From: CAYXBG01 sp964463145
GTDB taxonomy: Bacteria > Acidobacteriota > UBA6911 > RPQK01 > CBDAPI01
Reading direction: 5' to 3'
Assembly: GCA_964463145.1 (NCBI GenBank)
Contig: CAYXBG010000029.1
Coordinates: 1-18,541 of the forward strand
DNA length: 18,541 bases
The notes beneath the pieces are model-generated. The model searched no databases. It worked only from the letters and a program-made list of their open reading frames with translations, and was not told the origin of the DNA. Below, in pieces: positions 7,703-14,329 of the stretch; position 1 is the first letter of the stretch; each line of letters opens with the position of its first letter. A program made the translations under genes and the position numbers.

Positions 7703-9013
7703 ATGAGTATCAAGCCACCATCTGCTTTTACACGCCGTGCTGCAAAGGTTCTGTTTTTCTTTTTCGGCGTCGTTCTTTTTAATTACTACAGCCGATTCGG
7801 TGCAACTCAACCAGCCATTCAATACCACTTTTTCCTGGTTCTGGCTGTCTTAACGGGATCAAGCCTCCTTTTCTTACCCTTAAAAAAGCTCGGGGAATGG
7901 AGAGCTTTCCCTTTCCTAGCCTTAGGTATGATGCTGCTTTTACAGATCTCCTGGAGGGGCCCGGTTACAGGAAGAGGTTTTATTTATATCTGGCTAGGCT
8001 GGAGTGCACTTTTCTTGACACTTTCCTTGCTCGAATCGGGAGTTCCAGGACGTTATTTTCTGATTCTTGTAATTCTCCTGGGGGTTTTCGAAGCTGCATA
8101 CGGGCTCCTGCAGTCTCTGGGTGGCTTTGACTTCATTGGAGACTATTATAGAGGTTCTGGGCGCACAGCCACCGGCACCCTCATCAACCGTAACCACTTC
8201 GCTGCTGCTTTAAATCTTTCCATTCCAATGGCCCTGGGAGCTCTATATGCCGTATTCCTTAAAAAGAGACAGACTGACAACTACTCGCTGACCGAATTGA
8301 CAGCCCAAATCTGGATTCTATTGCTGGGCCTCTCGATGTTAGGCCTGGCAGTTGTTCTTTCTCTCTCCCGGGCTGGAGCTCTAACCTTGATCGTCACTCA
8401 AAGCCTTATGGGGTTTCTGCTTTTCGTAAATTGGTACAGAAGAGGAGGGGCGGGCGGAAAAATATTTCCTATGGTTACCGTCACTTTGCTATTGATGGTG
8501 ATTGTCGGCAGTGCTGGAGCCGGCTTATTAAGTCCTCTCCTGGATCGATTCGAGTCAACGGGATCTGGTTGGGATACTCGTACGAACCTCTATGGGGATA
8601 CGCTGCGAATGATTAGAGACCACCCTCTCACCGGTGTGGGCCCCGGAATGTACCGCTGGAAAATTCCTCCCTACCTCACTGGTAGAGCTGGGAACTACCA
8701 TCATGCACATAACGACCCCTTGGAGAATGCAGCTGAGTGGGGAGTACCCGCAGCTTTTGTCTTCTGGGCCTTTGTGTTCTGGAGATTTTTTTGTTCCATC
8801 CGAAACTTCCTTAAAACCCAGGACCCATGGGCCAAGGGCCTATCTTTGGGGTGCCTTGGAGCCATCTTTTCCATCTTGCTGCATAGCCTTTTGGATTCCA
8901 ACTTACAGGTACCGGCAAACTGGGTGCTTTACTGTGCAATCTTAGGACTCTCCTTTGCTCAAACCTGGATAAAAGACGAAGTCCAATCAACCTTTGATTG
9001 GACGACAAGATGA
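7703..9013 (+). CDS. O-antigen ligase / Wzy-type polymerase family membrane protein
   Basis: 436 residues with about ten to twelve hydrophobic segments. The Wzy_C/WaaL family signs are clear: INRNHFAA near 161-168, LSLSRAGA near 219-226, and the large periplasmic loop with DHPLTGVGPGMYRW (306-319) and YHHAHNDPLENAAEWG (332-347), followed by an HSLLDSNLQVP segment (394-404). Such proteins join polysaccharide to a lipid acceptor or polymerise repeat units in the periplasm; sequence alone does not separate ligase from polymerase. There is no clear ribosome site before the ATG at 7703, and the gene starts 17 nt after the flavoprotein stop, so translation is probably coupled. A perfect AGGAGG at 7660-7665 is too far upstream (37 nt) to serve it. 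It ends in an ATGA overlap with the next gene. Confidence 0.9.
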   Translation: MSIKPPSAFTRRAAKVLFFFFGVVLFNYYSRFGATQPAIQYHFFLVLAVLTGSSLLFLPLKKLGEWRAFPFLALGMMLLLQISWRGPVTGRGFIYIWLGWSALFLTLSLLESGVPGRYFLILVILLGVFEAAYGLLQSLGGFDFIGDYYRGSGRTATGTLINRNHFAAALNLSIPMALGALYAVFLKKRQTDNYSLTELTAQIWILLLGLSMLGLAVVLSLSRAGALTLIVTQSLMGFLLFVNWYRRGGAGGKIFPMVTVTLLLMVIVGSAGAGLLSPLLDRFESTGSGWDTRTNLYGDTLRMIRDHPLTGVGPGMYRWKIPPYLTGRAGNYHHAHNDPLENAAEWGVPAAFVFWAFVFWRFFCSIRNFLKTQDPWAKGLSLGCLGAIFSILLHSLLDSNLQVPANWVLYCAILGLSFAQTWIKDEVQSTFDWTTR

Positions 9014-10266
9014 TGGTTACTGTGATACTACGCATCTCATTACTACTTCTATTATTGGTAGCAGGCAAAAATGTTTTCTATCAATTTGCTTCTGTGCAGG
9101 TAGCTCGCTTGCTGCCTGCCCCTCAAGGGTTCCAACAAGCACTACGTTGGTATCCAAATGATCCAGAGCACCATTATGGATTAGGGCTTTTGTACCGCGA
9201 TAAACTTTTGCACAAAGATCTTCCTGCTTCGCAGAAACATCTGGAAAAGGCGACTCAATTACATCCCCTCAATTGGATCTACTGGTTTGAATTGGCCAGA
9301 GCTTATGAAATATATGGTGCTACCGTTGAGGCTGAAAAAGCTTACCTCAAAGCCATTGCATTGACCCCGGAGAGCCCTCTCTATCGCTGGAGGTTAGCTA
9401 ACTTTCATTTTCGTTATGGAGACCAACAGAAATCACTAATGGAGTTCAGGAAAGCAGTGCAACTCGACCCCGCTTCCTACGGAGAGGCAACTGTTTCCCT
9501 CCTCTGGAAATCCGGGCTTAGAGAACAAGAAATAGAACAAGTATGGCCAGAGAACCCAGAGAACCCGGAGATTGGCCTGCGTCTGCTAAGTGTCTTGATG
9601 GAAGGAGGAGCAACCGCAGATTATCTTGGCAAGAAGTGGCAACGGTTAATAGAGGGAGGAACACCCCCATCGATCTCCCAAAGCTATCCATATCTCACAT
9701 ATTTGGTTAACACCGACCCCCAAGAAGCCCAACGGCAATGGACTATTTTAACGACTGAAAACAGTTTAACCGATCCCGAGTTTCATAGGGGAGGCAACCT
9801 TGTCTGGAACGGGAATTTCGAATTAGCTATCACCAATTCACCCTTGGATTGGGCTCTCCGTAACAGGGACGGTTACAAGGTCAGAACCGTGGACGGAGAA
9901 GGGGTCGACGATACAGGGGCAATCCGTATCGATTTCGACGGCACGGAAAACCTTGCCTCCGTGGATGTTAAACAGCAATTAGTAGTGCAACCTAATCTGC
10001 AGTACGAGCTATCCTTTTTCGCCCGTTGCGAAGACGTGAATTCTGACCAGGGTATCTACTTCCATGTCCAGGCTGGAGACAGTGTCTGGACCAGCAAACC
10101 AATTTTAGGGACGACACAATGGGAATCCAATTCCATCATCTTCAAAATTCCCGAAGGTATCCAAATTGCCGTCATTCGATTGGCGCGAGTTCGCAGCCGA
10201 AAAATTGACTCCCTGGTCAGAGGTAAACTCTGGTTAGACTCCATATATTTGAGGCGCGTTGATTGA
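9010..10266 (+). CDS. Membrane-anchored TPR protein with C-terminal carbohydrate-binding-like domain
   Basis: 418 residues from the ATG at 9010, which overlaps the ligase stop as ATGA, a classic coupled arrangement. An in-frame TTG at 8998 would add four residues. A single hydrophobic segment covers about residues 3-18 (ILRISLLLLLLVAGK), so the protein is probably anchored and periplasmic. TPR-like helical pairs run from about 38 to 165; AEKAYLKAIALTPESP and SLMEFRKAVQLDPASY are recognisable TPR second helices. After a degenerate helical middle, residues 264-418 start NLVWNGNFEL and include LQYELSFFARC. This looks like a CenC/CBM4_9-type jelly-roll. The TPR part may dock polymerase or ligase partners and the jelly-roll may hold polysaccharide; both roles are inferred from domain type and gene order. 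Confidence 0.78.
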   Translation: MMVTVILRISLLLLLLVAGKNVFYQFASVQVARLLPAPQGFQQALRWYPNDPEHHYGLGLLYRDKLLHKDLPASQKHLEKATQLHPLNWIYWFELARAYEIYGATVEAEKAYLKAIALTPESPLYRWRLANFHFRYGDQQKSLMEFRKAVQLDPASYGEATVSLLWKSGLREQEIEQVWPENPENPEIGLRLLSVLMEGGATADYLGKKWQRLIEGGTPPSISQSYPYLTYLVNTDPQEAQRQWTILTTENSLTDPEFHRGGNLVWNGNFELAITNSPLDWALRNRDGYKVRTVDGEGVDDTGAIRIDFDGTENLASVDVKQQLVVQPNLQYELSFFARCEDVNSDQGIYFHVQAGDSVWTSKPILGTTQWESNSIIFKIPEGIQIAVIRLARVRSRKIDSLVRGKLWLDSIYLRRVD

Positions 10267-10412
10267 CAAGAAGATAACTCTAATAAGAAAATGACGCTAC
10301 CAATTCAACGAAAACTCTCCAACAGAGAAAGTTCCGGATGAAAAGATTAAGCTGCTTCGAGTGTATCTACCCGACCGATAGTCTTTAAAGTTTCTGGAAT
10401 ATTGTGGTCAGC

Positions 10413-10730
10413 ATGGAAAAATGTCCAAACTGCAAAAAATATACTGCACATAAATCACGATCCAGAGGATTCTTGGAAGGGACACTGTTCCCTCTGATCT
10501 TACTTCGGATTTTCCGCTGTTCGCCCTGCGGGAGAAGATTTTACCGTTTCAAGCTGAAGCCACCCCCACGGAGACGGAAAAGTGGCTCCTCTAATGAAAA
10601 TTCAGCTGCACCTGGGCCTTTGAACGTAGCTACCCCAAAAGAACGCTTAGACTTTGAGCACCTGATTCTTGAAGTGCGTGAGTTGGAAAAAAACCGAGAG
10701 ATTTCAAAGAGAAAAGACGAACGAAATTAA
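10413..10730 (+). CDS. Small zinc-ribbon protein of unknown function
   Basis: 105 residues from the ATG at 10413; a GTG at 10404 would add three. The ribosome site is weak in both cases: TGGAA near 10395 suits the GTG better. The first 45 residues contain two Cys-x2-Cys pairs (C4/C7 in EKCPNCKK and C36/C39 in RCSPCGRRF) around a basic and hydrophobic stretch (HKSRSRGFLEGTLFPLILLRI). This is a treble-clef/zinc-ribbon layout of the kind I recall in small proteins near exopolysaccharide genes. The C-terminal half is basic, Pro/Ser-rich, then a charged probable helix (LDFEHLILEVRELEKNREI). The hydrophobic stretch could be a membrane-contact loop. It lies between the TPR gene and the secreted FecR-like gene on the same strand. 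I cannot assign a function; zinc binding is predicted only from the cysteine pattern. Confidence 0.7.
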   Translation: MEKCPNCKKYTAHKSRSRGFLEGTLFPLILLRIFRCSPCGRRFYRFKLKPPPRRRKSGSSNENSAAPGPLNVATPKERLDFEHLILEVRELEKNREISKRKDERN

Positions 10731-10752
10731 TGTGATTAAAGTTGATTATTCG

Positions 10753-10782
10753 TAGACAGGGACAATTCCCATCATATACAAT
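10753..10782 (+). promoter_or_regulatory. Probable promoter of the secreted FecR-like gene
   Basis: TAGACA (10753-10758) and TACAAT (10777-10782) each match five of six sigma-70 consensus bases and are 18 nt apart. The implied start near 10789 leaves a leader of about 45 nt before the ATG at 10835. A short inverted repeat, GGGA-CAAT-TCCC (10759-10770), lies exactly between the two boxes and could be an operator half-site pair, but a 4-bp arm is weak evidence. Confidence 0.4.
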
Positions 10783-10834
10783 GCCGTTCTGTCTTTCGTG
10801 GCGGAAGTGTCTTTTGCCCGTTTTGGAGGAGTAA

Positions 10835-11380
10835 ATGAAGAAAGCAACGTTTTTTCTGTTTTTAACAATTTTTGCTGTGTTATCCACCCCTGCCGTCTTT
10901 TCTGAGCCTGCTGCACCTGTCTTGGGACAGGTCGTCGCAGCGGAAATGACAATGGATGGAATCACAGTTCCCTCGGGGACTACCCTCTTGGGAGATACCA
11001 CCCTGGAAACAGGTGCTTTTCCGGCATCGATTCATCTGGGTTACGGCCCGGTCTTAGAATTAGACCAAGGATCTAGCGCTTATTTTGAGAAGCTAGATGA
11101 TGGAGCGGTTCGAGTCTCCGTTGGGACAGGACGTATGTCCTTCCTCGGAGAAACAGAGGTTATGACAGTCGCGGCTAATGAAGCCCTGACCATACCCTCA
11201 GGATTCGACCCGGATCACCATGGTGGAAGCGACGACGACGCTGACGCAGACGCCGCAGGTGAAGATGATGGAGGTGTGCCAGGAATGGCCATCGCTATCC
11301 TCACCGGAGTGGGTGGGGCAGTAACTGCCATCATCTGGGCTGCACAGAGTGAAGACGCTCCACCACCGAGCCCTTACTAG
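10835..11380 (+). CDS. Secreted FecR-like protein with Asp-rich linker and C-terminal hydrophobic segment
   Basis: 181 residues. A signal peptide (MKKATFFLFL to about residue 23, cleavage near VFS/EP) is followed by an all-beta domain from about 30 to 127. Its GTTLLGDTTLETG, ELDQGSSAYFEKL and GTGRMSFLG segments resemble FecR-type domains found in polysaccharide loci. Residues about 128-150 form an acidic linker rich in Asp and Gly. A hydrophobic helix (about 149-168) follows, then a short tail ending in PPPSPY. The tail has no basic cluster and no PEP motif, so it is not a PEP-CTERM sorting signal. A very strong ribosome site (GGAGGAG, 10825-10831) lies just before the ATG, the gene has its own probable promoter, and a strong terminator follows, so high expression is expected. 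The function is unknown; a cell-envelope protein near the exported polymer is the likeliest reading. Confidence 0.75.
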   Translation: MKKATFFLFLTIFAVLSTPAVFSEPAAPVLGQVVAAEMTMDGITVPSGTTLLGDTTLETGAFPASIHLGYGPVLELDQGSSAYFEKLDDGAVRVSVGTGRMSFLGETEVMTVAANEALTIPSGFDPDHHGGSDDDADADAAGEDDGGVPGMAIAILTGVGGAVTAIIWAAQSEDAPPPSPY

Positions 11381-11416
11381 TTTCCAGATTGGGATACACA
11401 TTTAATAGTGTATTTT

Positions 11417-11449
11417 AAGGACGAGCCTTTTCGGCTCGTCCTTTTTTTT
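11417..11449 (+). terminator. Intrinsic terminator after the FecR-like gene
   Basis: A perfect 11-bp stem (AAGGACGAGCC 11417-11427 with GGCTCGTCCTT 11433-11443) closes a five-base loop and runs directly into eight T residues (11442-11449). It lies 37 nt after the stop of the FecR-like gene and ends the rightward polysaccharide unit. It is the only clear terminator in the window. Confidence 0.95.
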
Positions 11450-11464
11450 AGAGTGTTATTTATA

Positions 11465-11478
11465 TCTCTGTACAGAGA
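11465..11478. promoter_or_regulatory. Perfect 14-bp palindrome upstream of the dioxygenase gene (possible operator)
   Basis: TCTCTGTACAGAGA is exactly self-complementary. It lies after the terminator and 39 nt before the chosen ATG of the next gene, beside AT-rich TTATTTATAT (11457-11464 region) that could serve as a -10 element. Position and symmetry fit a dimeric repressor site; no regulator is encoded next to it. Confidence 0.4.
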
Positions 11479-11517
11479 ATGGGCTGTTCAGCCGTTGAGA
11501 GACAAGAGGGATACTCT

Positions 11518-12327
11518 ATGGGAAAGAAAACACCCAACAGGCACCTCACAGAAGTTGAAAAACAAAGATACCTTCAAAAAGGTCTAGTCATACCCGAATT
11601 CAAGCTTCCCGCTCCCACTCTTCAAGCACTCCGCAAGGCACTGAATAAAATCATCCAAGAAAATCCCGACTTGCGTGGAGAGCGTTTGATCGGTGCGCAC
11701 ATTGAAAAACCGAACTCCTCAGGTCTCAAAGGCGACAAAATTTTTCTTGACGTCGCTCGCGACGAAAGAATCCTAGATCTTGTTGAGTCGGCCATTGGGC
11801 CCGATATTATTCTGTGGAGCACTCATATCTTTTGCAAGCCTGCAGGAGATGGACGCGAGGTACCCTGGCATCAAGATGGCCACTTTTGGCCAATCCGACC
11901 TCTGGCTACCTGTAGTGTATGGATCGCTTTGGACGAGGTCACCATGGAAAATGGTGCCATGGGCTACATCCCAGGTTCTCATACTGACCGGAAGCTCTAC
12001 TCACACCATACCGACAGCAGTAAAGCCCTCGCTCTCAATCAGGTTCTGGATGGAGACTTTTACAACCCAGAAGATGCCGAATACAACATACTAAAGGCGG
12101 GCCAGCTTTCCTTGCATGATGTGTATCTGATACACGGCTCACCTCCCAATAGATCGGATAAACGGCGCGCCGGATTGGTGCTCCGATATATGCCTGCTAC
12201 TTCCTTCTTCGATCGCAATATTGTTCAAGAAAAAATTGTTGTCGACTTCTCAAACATGCCGATTTGGTTGGTCCGGGGGAAAGACCGTCACGGTCAAAAT
12301 GATTTCTCTGTTGGCCGAATATCCTAA
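11518..12327 (+). CDS. Phytanoyl-CoA dioxygenase (PhyH) family Fe(II)/2-oxoglutarate oxygenase
   Basis: 269 residues. The ATG at 11518 is chosen because AGAGGG (11505-11510) lies 7 nt upstream; the ATG at 11479 lies against the palindrome without a proper ribosome site. The iron-binding facial triad is visible: H118 and D120 in VPWHQDGHFW and H206 in LIHGSPPNRS. An arginine about ten residues later (R216/R217, in KRRAGLVLRY) should bind the 2-oxoglutarate carboxylate. SVWIALDEV and NGAMGYIPGSH are family hallmarks, and the WLVRGKDRHGQNDF end is typical of bacterial members. By family knowledge the enzyme hydroxylates (rarely halogenates) a small molecule while turning 2-oxoglutarate and O2 into succinate and CO2. 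D120 makes a halogenase unlikely, since halogenases lack that carboxylate. The substrate is unknown. It is isolated by a terminator upstream and faces the ThuA gene convergently. Confidence 0.88.
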   Translation: MGKKTPNRHLTEVEKQRYLQKGLVIPEFKLPAPTLQALRKALNKIIQENPDLRGERLIGAHIEKPNSSGLKGDKIFLDVARDERILDLVESAIGPDIILWSTHIFCKPAGDGREVPWHQDGHFWPIRPLATCSVWIALDEVTMENGAMGYIPGSHTDRKLYSHHTDSSKALALNQVLDGDFYNPEDAEYNILKAGQLSLHDVYLIHGSPPNRSDKRRAGLVLRYMPATSFFDRNIVQEKIVVDFSNMPIWLVRGKDRHGQNDFSVGRIS

Positions 12328-12350
12328 GTAACGGATCTCAGAACCAAAGG

Positions 12351-13304
12351 TCATGGCCCTAATTTCCTCTCTCCCATCCAGATAACTGCATTTTTGATAA
12401 TGCGTAGAGGCATATCCTCAAAGTAGACCCTGTAGGTCTCATGGCCGGGCCTAAAGTAAAAGATCTTGCCACTACCTAGATTCCAAACAGCCCCACTGCG
12501 AAAGTACTCGCCACCTTCCCATGTCTCATCGAAAATGAGTAAGTCTGGTTCCGGCACACCAAAAGGCTCATCGTACATCTCAGTCTCGGGGATCGTGAAG
12601 GTCAGTGGAATACCTCTAGCCACAGGGTGTTCCGGGAGCCGAGTGCGAATCTGGCTAGACTCAGCAGGATGACAGCATGATGGGAAAACGCAATTGGGTC
12701 GCTCCATTTCTATGGTCAGAGCACTCTCACCATCCCCCCAAATATACCTGGCCCCAATGGTATGTCTCTGGCCGAGTGGGGGAGTCTTTCTCTGCCGAGG
12801 ACTTGTCCATCTGACAGTCGCTCGCTGGCGTTCTTGAGAAGGAACTCTATCGAGAGCATCCTGTACGGCCTTCTGTTCCATCGCCTCCATAAACGGAACC
12901 GACCAATGTGCAGAATGTAAGATTATCAGAGCAAGTTCACCCCTTTTGACGTATTCAACGATCTCAACTCCCTTTGCCTCAGCGATTTCATCTTGACGAA
13001 CATGACCCCACCAAATCAGAACGTCACATTCTTCAAGTGTTTTAGTTGATAAACCATTCTCTGGGTCGTCAATCGACGCTAACGAGACAACCAACTTCTC
13101 ACTCTTCTCCAGATGTGAGGCCAATTGTCTGCCTAAAAATTCTGGATATGCAATTTTCTGTCGAGGCTGCTGCTCGTCCCATACTAGAACTCGGATTCTA
13201 TCAGCCGCCGTCAGGCTACTATGACTTAGAACAACACCCAAGAAAGAAAGTACGACACCTGAAAACAGCACATCCTTAATACTACTTCTAAAGTAGATCC
13301 ACAT
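12351..13304 (-). CDS. Secreted ThuA-domain (trehalose-utilisation-like) protein
   Basis: 317 residues from the ATG at 13304, which has AGGGA about 7 nt upstream and starts directly into a signal peptide (hydrophobic core about residues 11-30, cleavage near LTAA). A GTG at 13343 would put 13 extra residues before the signal and is less likely. The mature part is a ThuA-like, class I glutamine amidotransferase-like fold: IRVLVWDEQ near 37-45, CDVLIWWGH, LALIILHSAHWS, GIPLTFTIPETEMYDEPFG and a C-terminal FYFRPGHETYRVY segment. ThuA proteins occur in sugar-utilisation loci of soil and marine bacteria; their biochemical activity is poorly defined. It is transcribed from the same strand as the lipoprotein gene 173 nt upstream and converges on the dioxygenase gene with a 23-nt gap. 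Confidence 0.85.
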   Translation of the reverse strand: MWIYFRSSIKDVLFSGVVLSFLGVVLSHSSLTAADRIRVLVWDEQQPRQKIAYPEFLGRQLASHLEKSEKLVVSLASIDDPENGLSTKTLEECDVLIWWGHVRQDEIAEAKGVEIVEYVKRGELALIILHSAHWSVPFMEAMEQKAVQDALDRVPSQERQRATVRWTSPRQRKTPPLGQRHTIGARYIWGDGESALTIEMERPNCVFPSCCHPAESSQIRTRLPEHPVARGIPLTFTIPETEMYDEPFGVPEPDLLIFDETWEGGEYFRSGAVWNLGSGKIFYFRPGHETYRVYFEDMPLRIIKNAVIWMGERKLGP

Positions 13305-13477
13305 AAGAGATCCCTGTAGAAAAACCCTAGTCAAAGAGGCCACGATTCTCCACTTGCTAGATTTAGATTTCCGGAATCTGACATACTGCTTCGGTGGCTA
13401 CGGTATCCTACTTACTGATGTCCATGGTCATTTAATCAAAGACGTCCTGACCTCTGAGCCAGACTTTATTCATTGCC

Positions 13478-14188
13478 TTACCACACCCGAATGTTGTCAA
13501 AGGTCCCTGTGTCATCAAAAGATCCCACCCCAAATCGACCACCCTTAAATGTCGTATCGTGGGCTTCCATGATGGGTTCCTCGAAATCGTCAAAAAATAT
13601 TTGTATCAGCCCAGATTGTCCTTTTCGGACGACTCTAACTTGGTGAGCCCCTTCACTCCAGCTCGTGCCCTCGTTCCTCTTTTCAGCAATGGAAACACGA
13701 GGTTTGTTGTTGACGAGAAAAATGGAGTTGGAAGCTGGATCGGAACGAGTTCCTATGTGAACGTAGTAAAATTCGGATGGTGATTGCCAATCAAAAATTA
13801 GGCACAAATCACGGTGATTGTACTCTTCAGCTGTACTACGCAGAGTAGCTTCCAGAGTATAATCTTCCGGTAATTCCGCTTTGGCCAACGCTATGTTGGC
13901 AGGAGACCGGACCGGAGGAGTGTAATTACTGGCATTGACTAGAGATAGAACATGACCACCGCCAAGCTGCTGAGGCCTTTCGAACAAAATCCAGGCCTCC
14001 GGGTCTGTGAGTTCCCAATCTTCCATCCCCGCCTCAAAACCTTCTTCGTAAATCAATTCCGGAACAGTTTCTGATTCTACAGATTCAGTCTCTTTGGTAG
14101 GCTCCGCAATTTGATCTACCTGACAACTCCACACTCCTACGGTTAGGACAAATGTAATAAAAATAATTTTGATTGGGATATTTTTCAT
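13478..14188 (-). CDS. Lipoprotein with concanavalin/LamG-like domain
   Basis: 236 residues. The signal (MKNIPIKIIFITFVLTVGVW) ends at S21-C22, a lipobox-like VWSC with an unusual Trp, followed by Gln. An acidic, Thr/Glu-rich linker covers about 28-45. From about 47 to the end a beta-rich domain (YEEGFEAGMEDWELTD, PPVRSPANIALAKAEL, FYYVHIGTRSDPASNSIFL, GGRFGVGSFDDTGTFDNIRVW) resembles the concanavalin-like domains of the 3-keto-disaccharide hydrolase (DUF1080)/LamG group often found beside ThuA genes. No catalytic residues are obvious, so carbohydrate binding is a safer reading than hydrolysis. The ribosome site is weak. Mature protein should be lipid-anchored in the envelope. It probably belongs to one unit with the ThuA gene downstream. 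Confidence 0.72.
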   Translation of the reverse strand: MKNIPIKIIFITFVLTVGVWSCQVDQIAEPTKETESVESETVPELIYEEGFEAGMEDWELTDPEAWILFERPQQLGGGHVLSLVNASNYTPPVRSPANIALAKAELPEDYTLEATLRSTAEEYNHRDLCLIFDWQSPSEFYYVHIGTRSDPASNSIFLVNNKPRVSIAEKRNEGTSWSEGAHQVRVVRKGQSGLIQIFFDDFEEPIMEAHDTTFKGGRFGVGSFDDTGTFDNIRVW

Positions 14189-14329
14189 GAGCCCAATTGT
14201 GGAGAACTACGGTACTGGAATCAAGTATCTTCCTGTCGGACTGCCTAGCCTGCAGGAACGGTCAGGAAAATAGAGTACCCTTGTTGAGGATAGTTATTCG
14301 ATCCAAAGCAACACAGTAGAGAGTTGTTT

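Noticed and set aside
10339..10389. Short frame of 16 codons starting MKRLSCFECIYP
   Set aside because: No ribosome site and too short to support as a gene.
11209..11377. PEP-CTERM or LPxTG sorting signal at the end of the FecR-like protein
   Set aside because: There is no PEP or LPxTG motif and no basic cluster after the hydrophobic helix.
11479..11517. Extended N-terminus of the dioxygenase starting at 11479
   Set aside because: The ATG at 11518 has the better-spaced AGAGGG and the extra residues show no family similarity that I recognise.
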